NCBI RefSeq assembly: GCF_003171515.1 | Contig: NC_089399.1 | Location: 186,001-250,000 of the forward strand | DNA from: Pyrenophora tritici-repentis | Taxonomy: Eukaryota; Ascomycota; Dothideomycetes; Pleosporales; Pleosporaceae | DNA: 64,000 nucleotides | Reading direction: 5' to 3' | Shown: positions 55,058-64,000 of the stretch, piece after piece | How positions within the stretch are numbered: position 1 is the stretch's first letter | How the letters are laid out: the number at the start of each line of letters is the position of its first letter | The notes under the pieces: model-generated | The model's input: only the letters and a program-made list of their open reading frames with translations | The model's database searches: none | What the model was told of the DNA's origin: nothing | Position numbers and translations under genes: made by a program

Positions 55058-55859
55058 TCATAGATTAAGTCGACGCATACTATTATTAAGCTCCCATTGC
55101 TCTTTCATTAGCGGCTCAAGGCTCTTATTCATCTCCTCTATCTCTTTATTAGCTTTTTCTTTGTCTTTTATTATCTCAGGCATCTAGCAATAGCATAGCC
55201 CCTTCTTATCGTAGGAGAAACAAGCCCAGAACATAAACTTAGAATAGCCTTTCTAACGCTCTCGAATACAGCTTCGTATAAAAGCTTCATCAGCCTTACG
55301 CCACACATGATAGCCACCTCGTCGATGGAGTAATACCACACTCGTTTCGTCTAACCAAATTACATTCTTCTAGTCTTTAAGAGTCTAGTCTTTATGCTCT
55401 AAACACTACTTAAGTCGATCGTCCCGCATCTGCTTCGTCAACCTAGGCTTCCTTGTCGGTTTCGTCTTTCTGAACCTAGCTTTCTTAAGAATACGATAAA
55501 CAGTGCTTGCTGAGACTTCGATCCCTTTCTCTCTAAGCATACCAGCAATGTCAGTACATAATTTCTCCCTTCTATAGCGATCACGGCGTACTGTAAGCAC
55601 TACAGCAGAAGACGTATCCGCAGTCTGCTTTGACGGACGGCCAGATCGAGGTGCATCTTGTACATGCTCGTCCTGAAGGTTGAGTGGACGTTCCGCTAGG
55701 TCAAATCCACGCTCAATCGCTCGGGCGTATATCTTGTTAAGCGTACGCTTCTCTATACCCGTTAAGTCGGTTATCTCGCCGTTGCCTTTACCTGTTGCTT
55801 TAAGAGAAACAGCAAGAGCACGAGTCGCAGCACTGTAATTCGTTGTAAGGCTTGGATTT
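55058..55859 (-). pseudogene. Tc1-like transposase, RIP-degraded
   Basis: The minus strand reads an N-terminal helix-turn-helix region (LTTNYSAATRALAVSLKATG, TDLTGIEKRTLNKIYARAI), then APRSGRPSKQT, then an intact segment RRDRYRREKLCTDIAGMLRE with VSASTVYRILKKARFR. From 55406 downward the DDE part (NVIWLDETSVVLLHRRGGY, VWRKADEAF, KFMFWACFSYDKKG) is interrupted by TAG stops where Trp is expected. Examples are K-stop-CLEHKD-stop-TLKD-stop-KN, ER-stop-KG and YC-stop-MP. The first catalytic Asp is in WLDE. A 13-G run at 55973-55985 and the sequence TGCCTGTCAAAAGTTTG on the minus strand mark the likely outer end near 56013. The other end was not found. Confidence 0.85.
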
Positions 55860-56016
55860 GATAAAAAGCGTTAGGTAGTTTGTCAAAAGCGATCGCTTTG
55901 TGATGTGAGCAGAGGCCACGTACAATCGGAGCAACTACCGAATTTGGAATAGTGTTTATAGCCCTCTGACAAGGGGGGGGGGGGGCAAACTTTTGACAGG
56001 CACCTCCGTACATAAC

Positions 56017-56558
56017 CATCAATGTAGATGTCAGAAAATCGTAAAGCTCGTGTTAATGCCAAACTTAGCCTCAGGGGTTAAAAGCGGCAAGAAGAGTGGT
56101 AGTTCTTCAGTGCTTACAGATTATCAACATACCTTTTGGTCGCTGCTGGTAAGCGTTCACTACCACACATTGACTTTGTTGGCTAGGGGTTCTCTTTGAT
56201 CGCAAATTCGCTGCGTCGATGTAGTCATTGGAAGACTTTTGGATGCGGTAGTTTTTTTTCTGGGAGGGGGGCGGAGTGCCTCGGGTCGACTGTACCATGG
56301 TACCAGCATCGGTACCGTATTTTGAGCTGACTGTTGGACACGGTACCGGCTCAGGCCTGGGTAGTTGTTCGGCAATTACAAGTTTTCGGGCATTTATTCT
56401 GTCTGTAGGTACGGTAAGACGTTCCTCCACGACACCGTCCATCCAGCCTACAACACTCCACCAGAATATCGTCTGAATCACACATTCGCACCCCGAAGCA
56501 ACCGAATTTCCTGCCCACAAGCACCGAAATCAGCACATTACTTGGCTCTTTCCACACA
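56017..56558. other. intergenic region upstream of the small secreted protein candidate
   Basis: No supported gene. Short frames on both strands. It lies between the Tc1 remnant and the small secreted protein candidate. Confidence 0.4.
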
Positions 56559-56950
56559 ATGAAGTCGATTGCGGGTCTAGCGATTGCTCTTTTCTCAAGT
56601 CATGCACTAGCAAAGCAATATTATGCTTGTGCTAGCAACAATCATGACTTTGGCTTGCCCCCCACCGGCTTCAATTACCCGGCAGACTCAACTCGGTTTT
56701 GCGTAAGTGTGTTTAATAACTTCACTATACTATAACAAAATGCATATAACTATATACTAACGCAAATAGAGACTGACAACGAACCCCCCACGCCAAGGGG
56801 TTTGGCCACACGAAGCCCCGCTGCGGTGGCCAGGTGCCGAACATTATAGTTCTCTCATCAAGAGGTCTCTCAGATATCAAATACAGCGTGGCTAGTACCA
56901 AGGATCCTCTAGATAATTGGGGTCGTTGGGCGTGTGGCTGGTACGCGTAA
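56559..56950 (+). CDS. Candidate small secreted protein, possibly frame-broken
   Basis: Family not recognised. Exon 1 (56559-56702) codes for 48 residues with a clear signal peptide (MKSIAGLAIALFSSHALA), followed by a Tyr/Cys-containing start. The intron 56703-56769 has a GTAAGT donor, a TACTAAC branch and a TAG acceptor. As it stands, exon 2 stops at 56895, giving 89 residues. An alternative frame, reached if the C6 run at 56784-56789 had one base fewer, runs to 56950. That frame has a more protein-like, Cys- and Trp-containing end, giving an even number of cysteines. Secreted, small and next to a transposon block, it resembles effector candidates of plant-associated fungi, but nothing shows its role. 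Confidence 0.55.
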
Positions 56951-57237
56951 CAAAGAGAAGGGGATTGTCAGGAACCAGGCTCAGCTTAGTCGTGCTCGCC
57001 CACTCAAGACCATAACGCGCTACTACAGCTCGGTAATGATTCACCTATACTTGGTAGATAATACATGAAACCTGACTAGAATTTCGTCTGATCTGGTGCT
57101 CTGTGACGCAAACAACGATGGGATAGTTTGACATTGATTGTTGGCACGGGAGCGTGCCTTCAAGATCTCAAGCGTGAAATGACGAACGCAGCCATGAGAT
57201 ATATACACTGCAAGAACGATTAGCTTATTTCTCCATC

Positions 57238-59059
57238 TCAAATATCATCTTCACTCACAGCAGACACAAAATACGGCAATCCCAACCCCAAACCCCCAAT
57301 CTTGATCGCCTGAACCCACAACACAGCCATCAAAGGAGCCCCAACCAAAGACCCAAGCGTCTTAGTCAACATGACAATGCTAAAGTCCTGGATATCCGAG
57401 TGCGCCAACGCGATAAGCGGCGACTTGACTAACGACATGGTAAACACCGGTAGTGCAGACCCCAAGGCATAGATGATGAGCGCTAACAGTATTAGCTACC
57501 CGTGTGAACCAAGAATACCTTAAAAATAACACAACTTACCAGTAAGCATCATCCAAAACTTCGCAGCCATTGCAACACATAGCACGCCAAGCACAGAAAC
57601 TATGATACTTACCTCCGCCCCGAGAATGTTAAGCCGAACCTCGGAGCCATGCACGGTTTTTGTAGACATTGACGTGTGGATGATACGCGGTATTATGATT
57701 GCTAGTAACGTGAAGTTTACCAGTGCTTTGGCTGAGAGCATGTAGCCCGCCTACAACAGAACATGTTAGTTGAAACTGTAAAGTTCTATTTAGAAAAAAA
57801 TCAATCGCTTACCTCTGCAAACGTCCACTCATACCGCTTCGAAATATACTGCACTAGAAGTTTGGTATCCGAACTCGCCAGCGCCGTGAGAAAGAACGAG
57901 CAAAGCAAAACCTGAAATTTCCGCCGCCCAATCACCAATCGCCATAGTTTGCGTACAGACTGCGTTATACTCTGGACGATGCTGGTGTGCGTTTCGAATG
58001 CCGTGGTGTAGCGATCCGGACTGGGATTTGTGGTTTCGAGAAGAGGACCGGATTCCTCTTCTGTGTGGGCATTGGATATGCTGCCGTGTGGAGTTGAAAG
58101 AATATTTGGGGTCCTTTTGGTAACGGGGAGGAGGAGGATGGTGGGAATTGCGCAGGTTAGAAGGAGCATGTTGAGCCAGAAGGGGAGCCAGAGATTTGTG
58201 CTCATGGTAAAGGACGCTAGGGTTGGGCCCATGAAGGAGACGACGTAGGATGTTGAGCTGATGTAGGAGAAGTAGGATGCACTGAGATGTTTTGTTAGGT
58301 TTTGGGAAAGATGGCTTTGGGTGTGTTTCTTACCGCTGCACATATTCGCTTGTCAGCGCGGAGGTTAGGGTAAAGATTGTGGATTGGAATACACATTCGC
58401 CGCCCAGTACGTTGAGGAAAGGTCCCGCGATAATAGCTTTCGTTGGTAGGATGTGTGAATAACGGCCTAGTTGCGAGAATCAGGATATATTTCCTATGGT
58501 AATCATAGAGCGGAAACACATACCAACCACAACCGCCCAGGCACTCATGAAAACCCTCGGTATGAGATTACACCAGAGTACAACTCGGATCCCCCAACGC
58601 TGAGCGACGAAGCTAAATGGTATTGTCACGACAAAGTCTAGTAGTTCGTGTCAGCCATTTTACACCCCTGATTACCCCGTGGCACAGTCACAAGGCTAGG
58701 GATTTGCAAATTTGCTGCAGTCACTATCACATACCACAAACAACAAGTGTTGTTTCCATAATCCCCTGTAACCAAGCCAAACGTCGCTGTACATCATCAA
58801 TCTTGCACAGCTTTTCTGGTATCGACCCGTCTGGCTGAATGAGCGACGGGTCGTTGCGTTCATAGTGCTCCTGGCACAGCCGTAGCTCTATGACTCTGTT
58901 GAGAGGCAGTGTGTACAAAACTGCTGATAGATGGACTAGCACGAGAAGTAGGACTAGTGGCCATATTGCGCGTTTGCTTGATGCGGGAGGCATGGGAGAA
59001 GGGGTACGTGATAGCGGGGAGGAAGAGAGCAGTGGCTTGCTGCTATCGACTTCAGACAT
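57238..59059 (-). CDS. MFS transporter, SLC46-like fungal group
   Basis: Twelve-helix-type major facilitator; substrate unknown. Minus-strand exons 59059-58735, 58637-58524, 58466-58334, 58281-57813, 57750-57540 and 57482-57238 give 498 residues; all five introns are 52-97 bp with GTRNGT donors. An N-terminal cytosolic tail rich in Ser/Pro precedes helix 1 (AIWPLVLLLVLVHLSAVLY). The long first extracellular loop with CQEHYERNDPSLI and EKLCK is characteristic of this branch. The signature FVAQRWGIRVVLWCN follows helix 2. A central loop (about residues 235-275, LLLPVTKRTPNILS) separates the two halves. The last helices end GLGLPYFVSAV. No linked biosynthetic gene points to a substrate. Confidence 0.88.
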
Positions 59060-60002
59060 TTGTTATATCATCATTTGACTGATATGATGACTGTTTATCA
59101 TACATCTGAAGTGAGTCTGTTTTGTAGTCTACTCGTTGAGGTGTTGTGCTCTCAAGCTACAACTATCGCAATCGCGATAAGACACGTAGCACGTGATTTC
59201 GATAATGAACCTCAAGACACGACACAACATCACGTGTCCAAACTAAAACTTATGTGAACAAGCACTCCGCGGGGTTTACCATCTTGAACATCTCATCCAT
59301 CATCGATTCAGCACTAGTTGAAACGCGTTGCGCGGGCATATTCCGAGCAAACAGGGACGCGTAACGTTGACCCCGTATTCGTAACGCAAGCCACGCCGTC
59401 AGAAAGGGCTATCCCAGCCTTGCGCGCCAACGCAACCACCAAAGATCGGACGATAATCGCATCGTATCTCGCCGGCGAACGTGGCCAACCCTCGTTCCTT
59501 ACACAGCCAAGATATATTTACAGTGGTGATCCCTTTCCTTGTACAGTCTCAGTTGTCTGACCACCATCCAACACGTCGTCGTAGTCGTAGTCGTTTTGCC
59601 TCTCGCGCTGCTTCCTCCGCTCACTCACTCGCCCCGCGGAACACCGGCGATATTTGTCGCTGGCGTAAGTCGGGCTCAGCTGGCTAAAAGGGATGTTCCT
59701 TGCAAGGCATCTTTGACCTCGGGCATTCCGGACCCCGCCGCGCCCACTACGTGTTTTGTGCCTGTCATTCTTTTGCTTTGGGGAGGGGGGCCTTGGACCT
59801 GGGCAAGCTGAGGCTTACAGTCGACACGTGATGGAGATGCCGAAACTCAAAAATCAACACTTAGCAAGGAAGACTACGTGCCTGGCGACCGGTCCCATTT
59901 GGCGGCCCCCACTTCACCTCCCCAACCTCTCCCTGGAAAACGCGCACCATGATGCGCTGATTCTGTCATATGCTAGGACAAAGGCCGTCTTGTCTGTGCG
60001 CC
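59060..60002. other. intergenic region upstream of the MFS gene
   Basis: Promoter side of the transporter and 3' flank of the small TM protein gene. No gene supported. Confidence 0.45.
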
Positions 60003-60435
60003 TCAGTTGTTGCTTTTCGAAGCCTTGGACACGGCTAGATGGTATCCGCCCAAGATACAGCCGGCTACAGCAAGTGCTACGAGGAAAAGCATGGCAATGG
60101 CGCGGAGTTTGTTCCTCATCCAGCGCTCTAATAGTGTGGTGCTGCCGCGCCTTGCAGGTGTGTCTAGTGAGATGTAGCCCCTCCGCCATGGTATGCTGTC
60201 CAAGATTTCAAACGACTCGATGGATGCGGGCGACGGTGGCGCCGACGTAGGGTCTAACTCTGCATATCGCGGACAGAGCGTGTTATGGGCAAAGGCTGTG
60301 TCATCGTCGCTATAGGGTGAGAGGAGACTGTAAGCCCCTAGGGATGGTCCGGTGGTGGTGATGGAGAGCTTGAGCGGTTAGTGTCTTGGAATCGTTGATA
60401 GGACCGCACTGCCGCCTTGTACTCACTAGAGGCAT
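60003..60435 (-). CDS. Small single-TM hypothetical protein with 9-bp first exon
   Basis: Family not recognised. Proposed exons 60435-60427 (Met-Pro-Leu) and 60368-60003 give 124 residues. The 58-bp intron has a GTGAGT donor and a CTAAC branch, but its acceptor is a weak AAG. The body is Ser/Thr/Pro/Asp-rich (AYSLLSPYSDDDTAFAH, LDPTSAPPSPASIESFEILD). A basic patch (RWMRNKLR) then precedes one membrane helix (AIAMLFLVALAVAGCILGG), and a short lumenal or external tail closes it. The arrangement is that of a type II membrane protein. The first exon is uncertain; the second is well supported by its composition. Confidence 0.45.
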
Positions 60436-61418
60436 AGTCGCCGGCGTCTGCAAACGATGAACATGCAGGTAAGTGCTCGTTGAGCGTGAGGCAGAGCGAG
60501 GCAATCTTAAGCAAGTCGCGATGGCATTACTTATTTTGAAACGCGTGGCGAGTTGACATACCCTGCGGCGCATGGTGTATAGAATCCGCTCGCCAATTCC
60601 AGGTTGATGTCCCCAGGAAGACACGGTGCGCTGAAACAGAAACACGAGAACAAAGCGTTCGTGGAATACCAACTCATTGATTTTGGTCGAACCAATTCTA
60701 TAAACTAAGGATGCTCTTCTCGTAGCCCTGTCAGCCCTGCCGTCCAGTACAATATGATGGAGCCCTGCCAATCTAAACATCACCCATGCCTATAGCATGA
60801 ACACGCGCCTTTTTTCACCTTTCCACCTCAACATGTGCAAAAAGGAGATGGGGGAAGGACATCAAACAATCAAAACAAGAAGCCAGGACAAAAAAGTTTG
60901 GAATTGGAGAAAGGAAGGGTATCTCTGCTCGCTTAAGCAAACAACAATTGCGAGTGAGCCTAGTTGTGCTTGCTTGTGTACCAATTTCAGCCTGAAAAGC
61001 CGCGTGTTTCCTCCCCTCGTGCCCGGGGGCCCAGGAACCAAACAACCCGTATTAGATGGATGTTATATCCAGAAAGGAAGGTTGTCGGGACCTGACCTGG
61101 GCTCCACCAACCGCAGCCTACGCCGACTGTGTAAGCCGAGTGAGACATTAGGTAGTGGTGGAATGACTGTATAATTTTTTTGGTCGGGACCTAGACAAAA
61201 GAAAGTTGCTCGAAAGAAAAAGGGGCGTCTTGAAAATGGCAAATGTGACAAAAACAGACGCTTGTAAATGCTGGAGAAACAAGACCAACGCTATGACGCT
61301 CTCACACAAGATATTTTTGGTACAACGGAACGCACGATGACTTGTCAAAGTGGTCCACCACAGTTGAGTTTTTTCGACGGTGAAGGATATACAGCCACTG
61401 CCCAGCGAGGGTCATCGT
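60436..61418. other. intergenic region downstream of the G1 cyclin
   Basis: 3' flank of the cyclin and upstream region of the small TM gene. No gene supported. Confidence 0.45.
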
Positions 61419-62693
61419 TTACATGTGCTGGGGGTGGAGATATTGGCTCTGGTAGTATTGCCCATTGTGTTGTCCGTTCGATGCATGTTCTGGCGTGGGC
61501 GTCGTGGGGTATAGAGAAGCAGGCTGCGACTTTACAACATGACCGTAGGTGAATTGCTCAGACTCGGGGGTGATTGGCGGGGTAAGACATCCGTTGTGCA
61601 TGACAGATCCATAAGGGTTCTTGTTAGGGGTCTGGGGCACATAGGCGCCTGACGCAGGCTTTGGCTCATCGATGGTGACAGTCGGTGGGGGTGTCGGCGG
61701 GCCGGTCCCTCGTCGCGCAATCTGTGCTTGTCGCTGTAGGAACTCTTCGACGGTAGCGGAAACGGCTGACAGGTGGATCGAGGCGTACTTGCGGGCAAGT
61801 ACGGGAGACGGCTGGTAGAGATGGTTGGAAAGGCCAATGACCGTCTGGGGATCGTAGGCACCAGCCCATTCACTGTTTCGTGCTTGGGGTCGAGACAAGA
61901 CACACCTCGCGAGGGCAAGAGCAGAGCGGGCGAGAACCGATGGTCGCGTCGAGACAAATTCCTTATGGAAGAGAGCAATTTCAGCAATGTAAAGCGTCAT
62001 GTGTTCAACTTCAGCATCGTACGGGGCCTCTAACAAAGCAATCTGGAGAAATGCATCAACAGTAGTATGACCGATGACCCAGTTGAGAGTTTGCAGAACA
62101 TGCCACTCCATCTGGGTGAACATCTCATCGTCGTAGAGAGAGCAGCACATCGACTTCAGCTCCCGCACGGTAGGGACGCGGTCTTTCTTGTCGCCGTACT
62201 TGGCGGCAATGAGAAGAGCAGCGCAGCCAACAAGTTGGTAGTGACGCTTGTAGACGACACGACGCGAGCAGTAGCGGTCGAGCAGGTTGACAGCGAGGAA
62301 GAGAGTCTCGGGCAACAGCTGGAAGGCGGCGTGAGCTTCAACCAAGAAGTCAAGGAGGTAGGGGCGCATGAACCACTGGATTTCGGTCTGAATGTCAATG
62401 GAGTTGACATCGGGCAAGGTTTGTGACTGGGCTTGGTTAGCGGTGCATTCGGTAATCATCTTCCTCCAATCACTGACCTCCATGTGCATCATGTGCTGCA
62501 TTATGTCTTCTTGGTATTCATCAGCCGTTAGTTTCGAAAGCTCGTCAGCGATGGCCCGTTGCTGCATCTTTGATACTGCTCGGTGGCGTTCTCTAGCTTC
62601 GGCTCGCATAGCGTAGATGCCGTCATCATGTGACTCTACAAAGTATGAGTCGCACTGGCCGTAACGGCTCTGGGATTGTTGGGAGTACGCCAT
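61419..62693 (-). CDS. G1/S cyclin, CLN/Puc1 type
   Basis: Regulatory subunit of the Cdc28/Cdk1 kinase in G1. One exon of 424 residues. The cyclin box starts near residue 105 (EIQWFMRPYLLDFLVEAHAA) and includes LLPETLFLAVNLLDRYCSRR, VGCAALLIAAKYGDKK and EWHVLQTLNWVIGHTT. A second cyclin fold is suggested by EVEHMTLYIAEIALFHKEF. The C-terminal ~110 residues are Pro/Thr/Ser-rich with SP and TP sites (TPPPTVT, TPPITPE), the kind of PEST-like tail that governs cyclin turnover. The start at 62693 is the first ATG and gives MAYSQQSQSRYG. Whether it corresponds to yeast CLN1/2 or CLN3 cannot be settled. Confidence 0.92.
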   Translation of the reverse strand: MAYSQQSQSRYGQCDSYFVESHDDGIYAMRAEARERHRAVSKMQQRAIADELSKLTADEYQEDIMQHMMHMEVSDWRKMITECTANQAQSQTLPDVNSIDIQTEIQWFMRPYLLDFLVEAHAAFQLLPETLFLAVNLLDRYCSRRVVYKRHYQLVGCAALLIAAKYGDKKDRVPTVRELKSMCCSLYDDEMFTQMEWHVLQTLNWVIGHTTVDAFLQIALLEAPYDAEVEHMTLYIAEIALFHKEFVSTRPSVLARSALALARCVLSRPQARNSEWAGAYDPQTVIGLSNHLYQPSPVLARKYASIHLSAVSATVEEFLQRQAQIARRGTGPPTPPPTVTIDEPKPASGAYVPQTPNKNPYGSVMHNGCLTPPITPESEQFTYGHVVKSQPASLYPTTPTPEHASNGQHNGQYYQSQYLHPQHM

Positions 62694-64000
62694 CTTGTTG
62701 ATGAAGTGTCGAAATAGTAGTCGTCAGGTCTCCGGGATAGACGTGGTTAGTGGTTGGACGATCGATGTGTTGATACGTTCGCTGTGAGTGAGTGGATGGC
62801 GTCAAATGATGAGCCGGTCTAGAGAGTGGCAGCCTGGAGGCAACTGGTACAAAGAGGGTGATTAGTTGATATGTAAAGCAAGGTCCGTGGTTGGCGATTC
62901 TCGGTGGCTTGAGGGGCGAGTATATGGTTGACGGGCCTGGAACAGGTGCATTAGCGTGCGTCCAAGTCAGGCACCTCCGACTTCGGGTTAAGCGAGGCCG
63001 TGACTGTGGCACATACCTTTGTAGAATTAATACAATTAGGGTAAAGAGTGAACGGAGTGTAAAAACACCAAAGAGACAGCTGAAGAAGTCGGAGAAAAAG
63101 AGTCCCTTGCTAATGGCATCCAGAAAACAGGGCGATGTATGCGGTCTCGTATTGTTCCCACGGTGAGAAGGGAGGTCGTAGGGGCAGAGCACGAGCTAAC
63201 GAGTCCGCCGGGTAGGGGTAAATCGCCAAGAGATGGAATGCAAAGATCCCAGTGCTGGCGACAGTATCTAGGCGGTTGTGAGCAAGTTATCGGTCGAAGT
63301 GAAGGCGACTACTGACTCACGACCTATGCGGCGCTAGTTGCGGAGACAGGTGCAGCTGGAAGTGGACGATCTATGTCAAGATGTTGTCAGCAGTTGTTCA
63401 TATATGAGAGCGGAGCCCCTGTTGTCAAGGGCGGCTTGGTAGCGGTCCGGCCAGTGAATTGAAATGACGGTAGTCAGCACTACGCGTAGTGGAATGGGGC
63501 GGAGAAATCCGGTGTGGAGGCGGCGTGGCGTTTGTAGGCATACCCCTAGTGGCGATATGACCCTGACGATAGGCGAAAGTATAGGCGGTGTAAGAGCCGG
63601 CGAGGCGCAATCGATACAGTATAGCCCTTTGGCAAGTCTCCCATTGCGCAGTAGCACACTGGCAGCTTGCAGTCGAGGTGAAGCCGTCGCGTGGGTCATG
63701 ATGAGAGATGCTGGCGTGGTATGCAATCTTGGGTGAAGCGAAGCGTGGTGGTATTGGCGAGACGGTTTCTTATCGACGTTGTAGAAGGAAGGTGCCATCC
63801 GATGGTGTGGCATGCAGCCGATAGTCCAAGACCATTCCCCAGACCTCATACCTAAATTCCTCACCCTTGGCTCGCCCAATCCTTATCCTCACTCATCCTG
63901 CGATATTTTGCACTGCCAGACAGACAATCTCCTGGTTCCAAATCGGGTCGGGCCATGGCATTGAACACTTGTCGTAAACGGGATCCAGGTACTAGCGGAA
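62694..64000. other. long upstream region of the G1 cyclin, window end
   Basis: No gene supported up to the window end. Frames at 62626-63192 and 63376-63879 on the minus strand begin with non-ATG codons or lack protein-like composition. Long 5' leaders are common for cyclin genes, so part of this may be transcribed. Confidence 0.4.

Noticed and set aside
63376..63879. 167-codon minus-strand open frame near the window end
   Set aside because: Non-ATG start, no recognisable motif, lies in the likely cyclin upstream region.

Overview
The window looks like a chromosome segment of a filamentous ascomycete, most likely a dothideomycete of the Pleosporales type. The evidence is intron-poor to moderately split genes with 45-100 bp GT-AG introns and CTAAC or TACTAAC branch sites, fungal-specific families (DUF7729-like GPI protein, OSCA/CSC1 protein, fungal ATP sulfurylase with a C-terminal APS-kinase-like domain), a Fot1/pogo element, a hAT element, a Tc1-like element, a chromodomain Ty3/gypsy element, and TAG-only nonsense mutations typical of repeat-induced point mutation (RIP). 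The taxon is an inference; no marker in the window fixes the species.

Left part (1-25 kb), mostly conserved housekeeping genes: squalene synthase ERG9 (1376-3006), cap-binding eIF4E (3727-4595), a CAJ1/DJP1-like J-protein (5157-6985) and an OSCA/CSC1-type membrane protein (8527-11643). An apparently intact Fot1/pogo transposon (11731-13603) follows, then a secreted alpha-carbonic anhydrase (17211-18312), elongation factor SPT5 on the minus strand (19899-23074) and a quinone-oxidoreductase-like enzyme (24003-25150, minus).

Middle part (25-46 kb): a one-TM hypothetical protein, a DUF7729-like GPI-anchored protein, a proline-rich protein ending in a CxxC domain (30729-33078) convergent with a SIRT4-like sirtuin (33197-34534), a SANT/Myb protein with a glutamine/methionine repeat tail (35610-36554), an ACMSD-type amidohydrolase (38794-40107), and two consecutive sulfate-assimilation genes, PAPS reductase (41272-42231) and ATP sulfurylase (42929-44869).

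Transposon block (46.6-56 kb): a host ORF ends in a 54-bp foldback, followed by a RIP-degraded hAT element whose transposase is interrupted by a young full-length Ty3/gypsy chromovirus (48872-54270: LTRs differing by one base, 5-bp target duplication CCAGC). Its primer-binding site is a 12-nt perfect complement of its own LTR, which indicates self-primed reverse transcription of the Tf1/sushi kind. A cluster of ACTGACTGAACTGACT inverted repeats and a RIP-degraded Tc1-like transposase follow.

Right part (56.5-64 kb): a candidate small secreted protein with a frame break, an SLC46-like MFS transporter (57238-59059, minus), a small TM protein, and an intronless G1 cyclin (61419-62693, minus) with a long upstream region.

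Three unrelated genes (30729-33078, 33197-34534, 56559-56950) each need exactly one base fewer, in or near a C-rich run, to restore an expected frame. This suggests either base-calling errors in C runs or recent inactivation. Exon coordinates were worked out by hand from splice signals and frame continuity. All multi-exon totals quoted are divisible by three unless stated.
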